A program made the position numbers and the translations under genes. The notes beneath the pieces are model-generated. The model was not told the origin of the DNA. It ran no database searches and saw only the letters and a program-made list of their open reading frames with translations. Below, piece after piece: positions 34,263-43,675 of a DNA stretch of 64,000 nucleotides (within the stretch, counting starts at the first letter, position 1; each line of letters begins with the position of its first letter). Origin of the DNA: JAJPXC01 sp964520525 (GTDB lineage Bacteria > Bacteroidota > Bacteroidia > Bacteroidales > Muribaculaceae); contig CAZFNR010000006.1 of assembly GCA_964520525.1 (NCBI GenBank), positions 1-64,000 on the forward strand, given 5' to 3'.

Positions 34263-36174
34263 GGAGCTTGACCCCAATCGTTTGTCCACCAATCGATGGT
34301 TGCCCACATCTCTCAAAGAGATGAAAGCCCTTGGTTGGGACCATGTCGATGTTGTGCTGTTTTCAGGCGACGCCTACGTTGACCATCCATCGTTTGGAGC
34401 GGCCGTCATCGGACGCACTCTCCAGGCCAATGGCTACAATGTCGCTATCGTTCCGCAACCCAATTGGCAAGATGACCTGCGCGATTTCCGCAAATTCGGA
34501 AAACCGCGGTTGTTTTTCGGTATCTCGGCCGGGGCTATGGACTCCATGGTCAACCACTACACCGCCAACAGACGAAAACGCAGCGACGATGCCTACACCC
34601 CCGACGGACGCCACGGCGCAAGGCCCGATTATCCAACCATCGTATATTCCCGCATTCTCCGCAATCTATTCCCCGACACGCCCATCATCGCAGGCGGCAT
34701 AGAAGCATCGATGCGACGGCTATCCCACTACGACTATTGGCAAGACCGCCTCAGACCATCAATACTCCTTGACGCTCCGGTTGATATGCTCATCTATGGA
34801 ATGGGGGAAAATCCTGTGGTCGAAATCGCCGGCAAACTCTCAGCCGGGCATCCTGTCAGTTCACTTACCGACATCCCGCAGACAGCAGTGCTACTTCCTG
34901 CCGATGTCGCGCCACAAGTTGATGACGCCGACAACATTCTGCTCTCATCCTTTGAACGATGCCTTGCCGATAAAAAATCACAAGCCGCTAATTTTAAGCA
35001 CATCGAACAGCAGTCTAACCGCGTCAACGGAAGCATCCTTTGGCAACGTCATGCCGACAAAGTCGTGAAAATAAACCCCATGCTGCCACCCATGACCACG
35101 GCTCAGATTGACGCTTCATTCGATATGCCCTACACCCGGCTTCCTCATCCACGCTATCGAGGAAGACGCATACCCGCGTTCGAGATGATAAAATTTTCGG
35201 TTAATATGCACCGGGGATGTTTCGGTGGTTGCGCATTCTGCACCATCTCGGCGCATCAGGGCAAATTCATAGCTTCAAGAAGTAAAGAATCAATTTTGAG
35301 AGAAGTCAAGCAAGTTGTTGAGATGCCCGACTTTAAGGGTTATATCAGCGACCTTGGCGGGCCCTCGGCTAATATGTACCGAATGGGAGGAAAAGACACT
35401 ACTATTTGCGAAAAATGCCTTCGCCCATCGTGTCTTCATCCCAATCCGTGCCCTAATCTCAACACCGACCACTCCCCGCTGTTAGAAATCTATCATGCGG
35501 TTGACGCTTTGCCCCAAGTGAAAAAATCATTTATAGGTAGCGGCGTGCGCTATGACCTTTCGATGCACGTCACCGGCGACCCCGCAATCGATGCCGCCAA
35601 CCGTCGTTACAACGAGGAATTGATTACTCGGCACGTCTCCGGACGCTTGAAAGTCGCTCCCGAGCACACCGAGCCGTCAGTCCTGCAACTGATGCGCAAG
35701 CCATCTTTCGACAAGTTCTACGACTTCAAAAAAATCTTTGACTCGGTGAATAGCCGCGAAGGGCTAAACCAACAGTTGATACCCTATTTCATCTCAAGCC
35801 ATCCCGGTTGCCAAGAAATTGACATGGCACAGCTCGCCGTCAAGACCCGCCATCTCGATATGCGCCTTGAGCAGGTTCAGGATTTCACCCCTACCCCCAT
35901 GACCCTCTCCACTGAGATTTTCTACACCGGTTATCATCCCTACACCCTGCAGCGCATTTTCACGCCACGCACACCTGAGGAAAAGCTGGCGCAACGGAAA
36001 TATTTCTTCTGGTACGACCGAGCCTACCGCCATGACATTGCCGACTCCCTGCGTCGGCTCAACCGTCCCGACCTTTTAGCCGAACTGTTCCCGGGGCAAC
36101 GTTTAGCCCCCGTCGGACGGAACCGCGCGGCGTCACAGATAAAGCCACATAATAAATCAAAGAAAAGATATTGA
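34246..36174 (+). CDS. YgiQ family radical SAM protein
   Basis: The 642-residue enzyme has an N-terminal B12-binding-like/UPF0313 region and a radical SAM core with cysteines in HRGCFGGCAFC (CxxxCxxC), followed by a C-terminal YgiQ domain. No reaction has been established for the family. It overlaps the uvrB stop by 17 bases if the ATG at 34246 is used; nearby in-frame ATGs at 34252 and 34255 are alternatives. Several cysteines (TICEKCLRPSCLHPNPC) might bind a second cluster. Confidence 0.93.
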   Translation: MKMMNKELDPNRLSTNRWLPTSLKEMKALGWDHVDVVLFSGDAYVDHPSFGAAVIGRTLQANGYNVAIVPQPNWQDDLRDFRKFGKPRLFFGISAGAMDSMVNHYTANRRKRSDDAYTPDGRHGARPDYPTIVYSRILRNLFPDTPIIAGGIEASMRRLSHYDYWQDRLRPSILLDAPVDMLIYGMGENPVVEIAGKLSAGHPVSSLTDIPQTAVLLPADVAPQVDDADNILLSSFERCLADKKSQAANFKHIEQQSNRVNGSILWQRHADKVVKINPMLPPMTTAQIDASFDMPYTRLPHPRYRGRRIPAFEMIKFSVNMHRGCFGGCAFCTISAHQGKFIASRSKESILREVKQVVEMPDFKGYISDLGGPSANMYRMGGKDTTICEKCLRPSCLHPNPCPNLNTDHSPLLEIYHAVDALPQVKKSFIGSGVRYDLSMHVTGDPAIDAANRRYNEELITRHVSGRLKVAPEHTEPSVLQLMRKPSFDKFYDFKKIFDSVNSREGLNQQLIPYFISSHPGCQEIDMAQLAVKTRHLDMRLEQVQDFTPTPMTLSTEIFYTGYHPYTLQRIFTPRTPEEKLAQRKYFFWYDRAYRHDIADSLRRLNRPDLLAELFPGQRLAPVGRNRAASQIKPHNKSKKRY

Positions 36175-36191
36175 CCTCTCACCTTCATCCG

Positions 36192-39100
36192 ATGCAACCA
36201 TTCGTACACCTCCACGTCCACTCACAATACTCCGTCCTCGACGGTCAGGCATCCATCAAAGCTCTCGTCGACAAAGCAATCGCCGACGGGATGCCGGGAT
36301 TGGCGCTCACCGACCACGGCAATATGTTTGGCATAAAGGAATACTTCAACTACGTCAACAAAAAGAACAAGGAGTTTCCCGAAGGCAAAAAGTTCAAACC
36401 CATTTTTGGCTGCGAAATGTATGTAGCCAATAAATCTCGGTTTGAACATACCGACAAGCGCGACACGGGTCGACATCTTATTGTGCTCGCCAAAAACGAA
36501 AAAGGCTACCACAACCTCATCAAAATCGTCTCTCAGGCTTGGACTGAGGGTTTTTACTCTCACCCCCGCACCGACAAAGACGCACTTGCCGCCCACAGCG
36601 AAGGGCTGATTGTTTGCTCAGCCTGTCTCGGTGGCGAGATTCCTCGCCTCATTCAGGACGGAGAGCTTGAAGAAGCCGAGCGACAAGTGCTTTGGTTCAA
36701 GAAAGTGTTCGGCGATGACTACTACATCGAGTTGCAACGTCACAAAGCCACTGTCCCACGCGCCAACCATGAAGTATACCCCATTCAGGAAAAAGTCAAC
36801 GAAGTTTTGGTTTCTCTCGCACGCAAGCACGATATAAAAATCATTTGCACCAACGACGTTCACTTTGTCAACGAGGACGACGCCGAAGCCCACGACCGGC
36901 TCATCTGTATTTCCACAGCTAAATACCTCGCCGATGAAAAGCGTATGCTCTATACCAAGCAGGAATGGATGAAGACAACACAGGAGATGAACCAACTGTT
37001 TGCCGACATCCCGGAGGCCCTTAGCAATACCCTCGAAATCCTCGATAAGGTTGAGACGTACTCCATCGACCACGGCCCTATAATGCCGACCTATGAGATT
37101 CCCGCTGAATTTGGTTCAGAAGAGGAATACCGCCGACGACTCACCGACAAAGATATTTTTGACGAGTTCACCCGTGACGAAAACGGCAACGTGGTCTTGT
37201 CACAGGAAGATGCCGAGGCAAAGATTAAAAAACTTGGCGGATATGAAAAACTATACCGCATCAAATTTGAAGCCGACTACTTGAAAAAGCTCGCTTACGA
37301 GGGCGCGGCAAGGCGTTACGGCTCCCCATTGTCACCCGAGCTTAACGAACGCATCAAGTTTGAGCTGCACATAATGAAAACGATGGGTTTCCCCGGTTAC
37401 TTCCTCATTGTGCAAGACTTCATTAACACTGCCCGCAACAAACTCGGAGTCAGTGTCGGCCCGGGACGCGGTTCCGCCGCCGGCTCGTGCGTGGCCTACT
37501 GCTTGGGTATTACTCAAATCGACCCTGTGAAATATGACCTGCTGTTTGAACGTTTCCTCAACCCTGACCGCATCTCACTCCCCGATATCGACATCGACTT
37601 CGACGATGACGGACGAGCCGACGTGCTCAACTATGTGACGCAAAAATACGGCGAGGAGAAAGTCGCTCATATCATCACCTATGGAACCATGGCGGCTAAA
37701 TCAGCCATCAAGGATGTCGCGCGTGTCGAACAGCTACCCTTGTCTGAGAGTGACCGCCTGACCAAGCTTATCCCGCCACATATGCCCGTGGTCAACGGGA
37801 AAGAGCTTAAACCCAATCTAAAGAACTGCTACGAGCATCTCCCGGAGTTCAAGGCAGAATTGTCGAGCGGAAACCCCCTGATTGTCGAGACGCTGCAATA
37901 CGCCCGGCAGCTTGAGGGGAACGTACGCAACACCGGCGTTCACGCTTGCGGTGTCATCATATGCCGTGATGATGTGACCGATTGGGTTCCCGTCAGCACC
38001 GCAACCGACAAAAAAGACGGACGCTTACTCGTCACTCAGTACGAAGGTTCGGTTATCGAGGAGACCGGTCTCATAAAGATGGACTTCCTCGGGTTGAAAA
38101 CACTGTCTATCATAAAAGAAGCGTTGGCCAACATAAAGCTGACGCGCGGAATAGATGTTGATATTGACAACATCCCAATCGACGACCCAAAGACCTATCA
38201 GCTATATTGCGATGGACGCACCACGGGGACTTTCCAGTTCGAGTCAAAAGGTATGCAGAAGTATCTCCGCGAGCTTCAGCCGTCGACATTTGAGGACCTA
38301 ATCGCCATGAACGCCCTCTATCGTCCGGGGCCTATGGACTATATCCCCGACTTTATTGCCCGAAAGCACGGCAAGTCACCGATTGTCTATGACATTCCTG
38401 TGATGGAGAAATACCTCAAAGACACATACGGTGTCACGGTCTATCAAGAGCAAGTCATGCTACTGTCACGACTTTTGGCCGACTTCACTCGCGGCCAGAG
38501 CGACACCCTGCGTAAGGCTATGGGTAAGAAACTCATAGACAAAATGAACGCACTGAAATCGCTGTTTTTGGAAGGAGGTCAGCGTAATGGCCACGACCCA
38601 AAGGTGCTTGAGAAAATATGGGCCGACTGGGAGAAATTCGCATCCTACGCATTCAACAAGAGCCACGCCACTTGCTACAGTTGGGTGGCCTTCCAAACCG
38701 CATACTTAAAGGCTAATTACCCTGCCGAGTATATGGCTGCCGTCTTGAGCCGCAACTTCTCTGACATTACGAAGCTAACGGGCTTTATGGACGAGTGCAA
38801 ATCAATGCACATCCCCGTCAAAGGGCCGGATGTCAACGAAAGTTTCAGCAAGTTCGGTGTCGACACCCATGGCAACATTCGTTTCGGTCTTTCCGCGATT
38901 AAAGGCGTTGGTGAGAATATCGTCGAGGAGATTATCAAGGTTCGCAAAGAAGGGGGAGCGTTTGAATCAATCTACGACTTCGTTGAGAGGGTGCCCATGA
39001 CGTTCATGAACCGGCGCATACTCGAATCGCTTGCATTGGCAGGGGCGTTTGACTGTTTCACTGATATTAAGCGTGAGGATTTTTTTGAGAAAGACCACCG

Positions 39101-39899
39101 TGACGAAAGTCTGTCGGAGCAACTGATGCGCTACGGACAACTGTTTCAAAACGCGACCCAGCGTCAGGAAGCATCACTGTTTGGAGACGAGGACATAACA
39201 TTCAACACAGCAGGAAGACCGCCAATAAAACCAGCTGTCAGTTGGGTAGACGCCGTTAAACTTGAAAAAGAGCGCGAACTCGTTGGGATGTATCTCTCCG
39301 CACATCCGCTCGACCCGTACTACATGGAACTTACCTACGGATGCTCCGCAAGCATCAAGAGCAAAAACGAGATTGTCCCCGCCGAAAACGAAGGCCGGGA
39401 AATAGCCTTCGGCGGAATGGTCGTGGAATTTATATCTCGCCCGGCACGCAATGGCGGCAACTTCGGAATCATGAAAATCGAGGACTATACCGGCTCTACC
39501 GAGATACGTCTGTTCGGTCAAAACTATATTGACTTCGCAAACTACGGTAAACCGGGGACCCCGATACTCGTCACCGGGAAATTCGCCCGTCGCTTTCGCA
39601 CATCCGACGTCGAATTTTCTTTGACAAACATACGGCTCCTTGAAGATGTCCGCGGCCATCTAATCAAAGGGGTGACCATCAATCTGTTAAAAAGTCAAGC
39701 CACCGAACAGCTACGTTCGCTAATCGACGAGCAGATGAAATCATCCACCAACGACCGGGGGCAACTCAATTTCCGCATTTACGACCCCGACATTAACCGC
39801 TCGGTACTGTTGTCATCAGGGCTGAAAATCCCGGTTAACCGCCGTCTGGTCAATATGCTCGACGAAATGGAGTTTGAATACACAATCGAAAAAAACTAA
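36192..39899 (+). CDS. dnaE: DNA polymerase III alpha subunit
   Basis: This 1235-residue replicative polymerase has an N-terminal PHP domain (FVHLHVHSQYSVLDG and LALTDHGNMFG), a polymerase core with catalytic aspartates in PDIDIDFDDDGR, a helix-hairpin-helix tip, and an OB fold (IMKIEDYTGSTEIRLFG). The ATG at 36192 was chosen because it directly opens the PHP motif; a TTG at 36171 gives seven extra residues. It begins 17 bases after the YgiQ gene. Confidence 0.97.
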   Translation: MQPFVHLHVHSQYSVLDGQASIKALVDKAIADGMPGLALTDHGNMFGIKEYFNYVNKKNKEFPEGKKFKPIFGCEMYVANKSRFEHTDKRDTGRHLIVLAKNEKGYHNLIKIVSQAWTEGFYSHPRTDKDALAAHSEGLIVCSACLGGEIPRLIQDGELEEAERQVLWFKKVFGDDYYIELQRHKATVPRANHEVYPIQEKVNEVLVSLARKHDIKIICTNDVHFVNEDDAEAHDRLICISTAKYLADEKRMLYTKQEWMKTTQEMNQLFADIPEALSNTLEILDKVETYSIDHGPIMPTYEIPAEFGSEEEYRRRLTDKDIFDEFTRDENGNVVLSQEDAEAKIKKLGGYEKLYRIKFEADYLKKLAYEGAARRYGSPLSPELNERIKFELHIMKTMGFPGYFLIVQDFINTARNKLGVSVGPGRGSAAGSCVAYCLGITQIDPVKYDLLFERFLNPDRISLPDIDIDFDDDGRADVLNYVTQKYGEEKVAHIITYGTMAAKSAIKDVARVEQLPLSESDRLTKLIPPHMPVVNGKELKPNLKNCYEHLPEFKAELSSGNPLIVETLQYARQLEGNVRNTGVHACGVIICRDDVTDWVPVSTATDKKDGRLLVTQYEGSVIEETGLIKMDFLGLKTLSIIKEALANIKLTRGIDVDIDNIPIDDPKTYQLYCDGRTTGTFQFESKGMQKYLRELQPSTFEDLIAMNALYRPGPMDYIPDFIARKHGKSPIVYDIPVMEKYLKDTYGVTVYQEQVMLLSRLLADFTRGQSDTLRKAMGKKLIDKMNALKSLFLEGGQRNGHDPKVLEKIWADWEKFASYAFNKSHATCYSWVAFQTAYLKANYPAEYMAAVLSRNFSDITKLTGFMDECKSMHIPVKGPDVNESFSKFGVDTHGNIRFGLSAIKGVGENIVEEIIKVRKEGGAFESIYDFVERVPMTFMNRRILESLALAGAFDCFTDIKREDFFEKDHRDESLSEQLMRYGQLFQNATQRQEASLFGDEDITFNTAGRPPIKPAVSWVDAVKLEKERELVGMYLSAHPLDPYYMELTYGCSASIKSKNEIVPAENEGREIAFGGMVVEFISRPARNGGNFGIMKIEDYTGSTEIRLFGQNYIDFANYGKPGTPILVTGKFARRFRTSDVEFSLTNIRLLEDVRGHLIKGVTINLLKSQATEQLRSLIDEQMKSSTNDRGQLNFRIYDPDINRSVLLSSGLKIPVNRRLVNMLDEMEFEYTIEKN

Positions 39900-39930
39900 C
39901 CGTTAATTTTTAAATACAATCAAAAAAACT

Positions 39931-40254
39931 ATGGCATTTCAATTTACCGACGCTAACGTTGAGGAAATCATAGCCTCAGGAAAACCAGTAATCATTGACT
40001 TCTGGGCGACTTGGTGCGGCCCATGCATGGCAATGAGTCCCATTGTTGACGAATTGGCAGAGGAATACGATGGGAAAGTCGTCATCGGGAAATATAATGT
40101 TGACGAGGAGAGCGACCTCAGCAGCAAGTATCGCATCATGTCAATCCCGACATTCCTGTTCTTCAAGGACGGCAAAAAAGTCGACATACGTCTTGCAGGG
40201 TCTCAATCCAAGGCCACACTCGAAGCCAAAATCCAAGAGCTTCTCTCACTCTAA
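39931..40254 (+). CDS. trxA: Thioredoxin
   Basis: The 107-residue cytoplasmic protein has the active site WATWCGPCM (Cys29, Cys32) and the cis-proline region MSIPTFLFF. No signal peptide. It reduces disulfides in enzymes such as ribonucleotide reductase. It lies 31 bases after dnaE with no obvious promoter, so it may be on the dnaE transcript, and it ends in a strong terminator. Confidence 0.95.
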   Translation: MAFQFTDANVEEIIASGKPVIIDFWATWCGPCMAMSPIVDELAEEYDGKVVIGKYNVDEESDLSSKYRIMSIPTFLFFKDGKKVDIRLAGSQSKATLEAKIQELLSL

Positions 40255-40280
40255 AAAACCCATAAGAGACCTGTCTCAAC

Positions 40281-40310
40281 AAAAAAACCGGGCGTTGCCC
40301 GGTTTTTTTT
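40281..40310. terminator. Bidirectional terminator between trxA and ribBA
   Basis: AAAAAACCGGGC (40282-40293) pairs with GCCCGGTTTTTT (40297-40308), with A- and T-runs that work on both strands. It serves the convergent trxA and ribBA genes. Confidence 0.92.
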
Positions 40311-40311
40311 G

Positions 40312-41526
40312 TTACTCTACTTCATGGAGGTCATGCCCCATGCGGTCTTTTTTAGTGTGCATATAAAAACGGTTGAAATCATTTGGAGTGACCTCTATTG
40401 GCACATTCTCAACAATCTCAAGGCCATACCCTTCAAGTCCTTTGCGTTTTACCGGATTGTTGGTCAAGAGCCTCATCTTTGTGATACCGAGAGCGTTGAG
40501 TATTTGCGCGCCCACTCCATAGTCGCGTTCATCCGCCTTATGTCCGAGGTGGATGTTGGCTTCTACCGTATCAAGCCCCTCCTCCTGCAGCTTATAAGCC
40601 TTTATCTTATCCATCAGACCTATTCCGCGGCCCTCTTGATTGAGATAGACGAGCGCGCCGCGACCCTCTTTTTCAATCATCTCCAATGCCTTGTGGAGTT
40701 GTTCGCCGCAGTCACATCGTTTTGAGCCGAAAATATCACCGGTAGCGCACGACGAGTGTACCCTCACCAGCACAGGCTCGCCAGGTTGCCAATCACCCTT
40801 TATGACTGCTATATGCTCAAGTCCGTTGCTTTTTTGTCTGAATGGTATCAAGCGGAAGTGACCATAGCCTGTGGGCATATCCACCTCAACACCCTTCTCC
40901 ACGAGGCTTTCACGCTTTAGGCGATATGCTATGAGGTCTCTTATTGAAATCAGCTTTAACCCCCATTCGTCAGCGCGACGGCGCAACTCGGGCAAGCGAG
41001 CCATCGAGCCGTCGTCGCTCATTATCTCCATCAAAGCCGCTGCCGGCTGAAGACCCGACAAGCGGGACAAGTCAACGGCAGCCTCGGTGTGACCCGCACG
41101 CCGCAACACCCCTTGGTCCTGGGCATAGAGCGGATTTATATGGCCGGGGCGGCCGAATGTCGCCGGGGTCGACCCGGGGTCGGCAAGAGCGCGGATAGTG
41201 GCGCAGCGGTCATGGATTGACACCCCGGTCGAACACCCCTCAAGTTTGTCGACCGTGACCGTGAACGGCGTACCTAAAACCGACGTGTTGTCAGCCACCT
41301 GGACAGGCAAGTCAAGTTCCTGTGAGCGCGAAATGGTAATTGGAGCGCAAAGCACCCCGCGGGCGTTTTTCAACATGAAATTAACCTGTTCAGGGGTGAT
41401 TTTTTCCGCAGCGACAATCAAGTCGCCCTCATTCTCGCGGTCCGCATCATCAACCACGATTACCATTTTGCCCTCGCGGAAATCTTCAAGGGCCTCCTCT
41501 ATTGAGTCAAGATGGATGTCACTCAT
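40312..41526 (-). CDS. ribBA: Bifunctional RibBA (DHBP synthase/GTP cyclohydrolase II)
   Basis: The 404-residue enzyme makes 3,4-dihydroxy-2-butanone 4-phosphate (N-terminal half) and opens GTP (C-terminal half), the two committed steps to riboflavin. RibB residues are seen in VVDDADRENEGDL and GHTEAAVDLSRL. RibA zinc ligands appear in SSCATGDIFGSKRCDCGEQL. Length is as expected for a fusion. It follows the LptF/G gene by 47 bases; no FMN riboswitch is visible upstream. Confidence 0.95.
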   Translation of the reverse strand: MSDIHLDSIEEALEDFREGKMVIVVDDADRENEGDLIVAAEKITPEQVNFMLKNARGVLCAPITISRSQELDLPVQVADNTSVLGTPFTVTVDKLEGCSTGVSIHDRCATIRALADPGSTPATFGRPGHINPLYAQDQGVLRRAGHTEAAVDLSRLSGLQPAAALMEIMSDDGSMARLPELRRRADEWGLKLISIRDLIAYRLKRESLVEKGVEVDMPTGYGHFRLIPFRQKSNGLEHIAVIKGDWQPGEPVLVRVHSSCATGDIFGSKRCDCGEQLHKALEMIEKEGRGALVYLNQEGRGIGLMDKIKAYKLQEEGLDTVEANIHLGHKADERDYGVGAQILNALGITKMRLLTNNPVKRKGLEGYGLEIVENVPIEVTPNDFNRFYMHTKKDRMGHDLHEVE

Positions 41527-41573
41527 ATATTTTTATATCATTTTTCAGTTTAAAACTATAAAACAAGTTCTCT

Positions 41574-43496
41574 TTATAAATCGTTTGACTTAACCAGCAA
41601 CGATTCAAGCTCTTTATCCACCGCCAATGTGCGTTTAAGTTTTGACACAAGCGATTTTCTAAAATGCTCGCCAAAGATATAAAGCGGCAGACCTACCGGG
41701 AAAACCACTGCGGCGCAGATACCGACCCAACGATTACCAAACGGATGCAACACTCCGAAATCGCTGACGACGGGATAATCCGACAGTTTGTTGACCACTA
41801 TCTTCTCTCGCGTGTTGGCGATATAATTTATGACACGGTTCATCTGCGCGTCGACTGCCTTGATTTGCCCTGAATCAAGACCGGTGGTGAGATACGACAA
41901 GTAGCTTGGTCTTTTAGATGCCGCGCTTAGAAGCTCAACCGCCATGCTATCGAGCTCCGTTAGCCCTTTGACAGCCACTTCCGGCACTACATCCTCCATA
42001 GCGACCTCTTTAAGTTCATAATGCCTGGTGATATGCAGGCCTAACAACCGGGTGAAGAAATTGACATACGCGTCCTTATTGAACACAGCCGAGTCATTCA
42101 TAGCCTTATACGTGAAAAACACACCTAACGGCAGCAGCACCGCCGAACTTAACCACATACCTTCCCAAACCTCCAAACGCCCCTCACGAGCCATCTTGTA
42201 TCCCGTGTTGTCTATGATATAGTAGACTATAAACAGCAGCACGGAAATGACAAGCGGCGTACCGAGACCACCTTTGCGTATGATGGCCCCTAACGGCGCG
42301 CCTATGAAGAAAAATATGATGCAGGCAAACGACAGCGTAAACTTCTTCTGAAGCTCAATCCCGTGGCGTCTTATTGTCTTGCGGTCATCGCTCATTGAGA
42401 AACTTTTATACTCATAGTCCTGTTTCGCACGCTTCGCCTTAATGAGAGCTTGCATGTAATAGCTGCGGGCAAACGCCCCCTCCTTCGCGTTTATTATCGA
42501 ATCAAGATTTAACGGCGACTCAAGAACGACAGGTTTCTGCGGCACCTTCACAATCTCCCCGTTTCGGTACTCTTGCTTATAGCGGTCTATTCCAAAGTAA
42601 GGTATCTCCTTTATTGATTTGGCATACGAGTCACCGACGCTGTCAACGCGTGCGCTCACCGAGTCTATTGTGGCCTGCAACTCTGCCATGTTCTTGCCCA
42701 CATATTGGTTTCGCATACCGCTCTCATCCATACGGTTGAAATTAGCGTCGAATGCCACCATTATACGCTTCTCGTCAAACGACTCGCGACGATAAGGCAT
42801 ATTACCCGCTCCGGCGCCGCCTTGCTGCTCGCGCAGGTTCTCAAATTGCGCTCCGTGATGCAGAATTAAAAACAGGTGCGTCTGGTCTTCGGTCATCGAC
42901 ATTCGTCCCGAATCCGCCAAAAGCACGCGGGCATTATCAAAGCCTCTCGACGTGTCATAAATCATTACATCATAGAGTGAACCGCTCTCTGAATCTTTTG
43001 ACTTCACATATATGTTAAAACCCGGCAATTGGTCATAAAACACACCCTCGGGAATTTCTACCTCAGGCGATTTCTGACGCATTGAATAAAGTAGAGTCCA
43101 CATTTTAGTCTGCGCCACAGGCAAGACATTGTTCTGGAAGAAAAACGCACCGATGGCTATGAGCACCATCAGCACTATCAGCGGTTTCATCGTTTTCAGC
43201 AACGAGATTCCCGCCGCTTTCAAAGCCGTGAGTTCAAACCGTTCACCGAGATTTCCGAAAGTCATCAACGACGCGAGCAATATAGCCAACGGCAACGCCA
43301 TCGGAACCATCGTCAACGCCGCATAAAAAAACAGCTCTGCTATCACACTGATTTCAAGCCCTTTTCCGACGAGATCATCAATATATCGCCACAGGAATTG
43401 CATCAGCACGATGAACAGGCATATAAAAAACGTCATAAGAAACAGAGGCAAAAAGCTCTGAAGCATGAACGTGTATAATCGCTTTATCTTAAACAT
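41574..43496 (-). CDS. LptF/LptG family permease, extended
   Basis: A 640-residue inner-membrane protein with N-terminal helix IKRLYTFMLQSFLPLFLMTF, further helices near residues 60-110, a large periplasmic segment (about residues 130-345), then C-terminal helices and a long extra soluble tail. The family (YjgP/YjgQ) forms the lipopolysaccharide extraction permease with LptB. Usual members have about 360 residues, so this one carries about 280 extra, including a tail after residue 465. It lies upstream of ribBA, possibly cotranscribed. Confidence 0.88.
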   Translation of the reverse strand: MFKIKRLYTFMLQSFLPLFLMTFFICLFIVLMQFLWRYIDDLVGKGLEISVIAELFFYAALTMVPMALPLAILLASLMTFGNLGERFELTALKAAGISLLKTMKPLIVLMVLIAIGAFFFQNNVLPVAQTKMWTLLYSMRQKSPEVEIPEGVFYDQLPGFNIYVKSKDSESGSLYDVMIYDTSRGFDNARVLLADSGRMSMTEDQTHLFLILHHGAQFENLREQQGGAGAGNMPYRRESFDEKRIMVAFDANFNRMDESGMRNQYVGKNMAELQATIDSVSARVDSVGDSYAKSIKEIPYFGIDRYKQEYRNGEIVKVPQKPVVLESPLNLDSIINAKEGAFARSYYMQALIKAKRAKQDYEYKSFSMSDDRKTIRRHGIELQKKFTLSFACIIFFFIGAPLGAIIRKGGLGTPLVISVLLFIVYYIIDNTGYKMAREGRLEVWEGMWLSSAVLLPLGVFFTYKAMNDSAVFNKDAYVNFFTRLLGLHITRHYELKEVAMEDVVPEVAVKGLTELDSMAVELLSAASKRPSYLSYLTTGLDSGQIKAVDAQMNRVINYIANTREKIVVNKLSDYPVVSDFGVLHPFGNRWVGICAAVVFPVGLPLYIFGEHFRKSLVSKLKRTLAVDKELESLLVKSNDL

Positions 43497-43620
43497 CAGC
43501 TACCAATCTGATTCACCACGCGAATTTACGCAAAAAACCCCGATTCCGCAATTTCCTCCTCCACCCGCCTATAAACATCCACTCCCCCCCTCTATCCGAT
43601 ATATTAAATCTATATACACA

Positions 43621-43653
43621 CAAAAAGCCGCGGTCTAATTTAGGCCGCGGCTT
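43621..43653 (-). terminator. Terminator after the PCMD gene
   Basis: AAGCCGCGG (43625-43633) pairs with CCGCGGCTT (43645-43653), and the minus strand continues with a TTTTTG tail. Confidence 0.85.
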
Positions 43654-43675
43654 CACTAAACTATTCTGCCGGGAA

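Noticed and set aside
41500..41600. An FMN riboswitch before ribBA
   Set aside because: The 47-base gap between ribBA and the upstream gene is too short and shows no aptamer motif.
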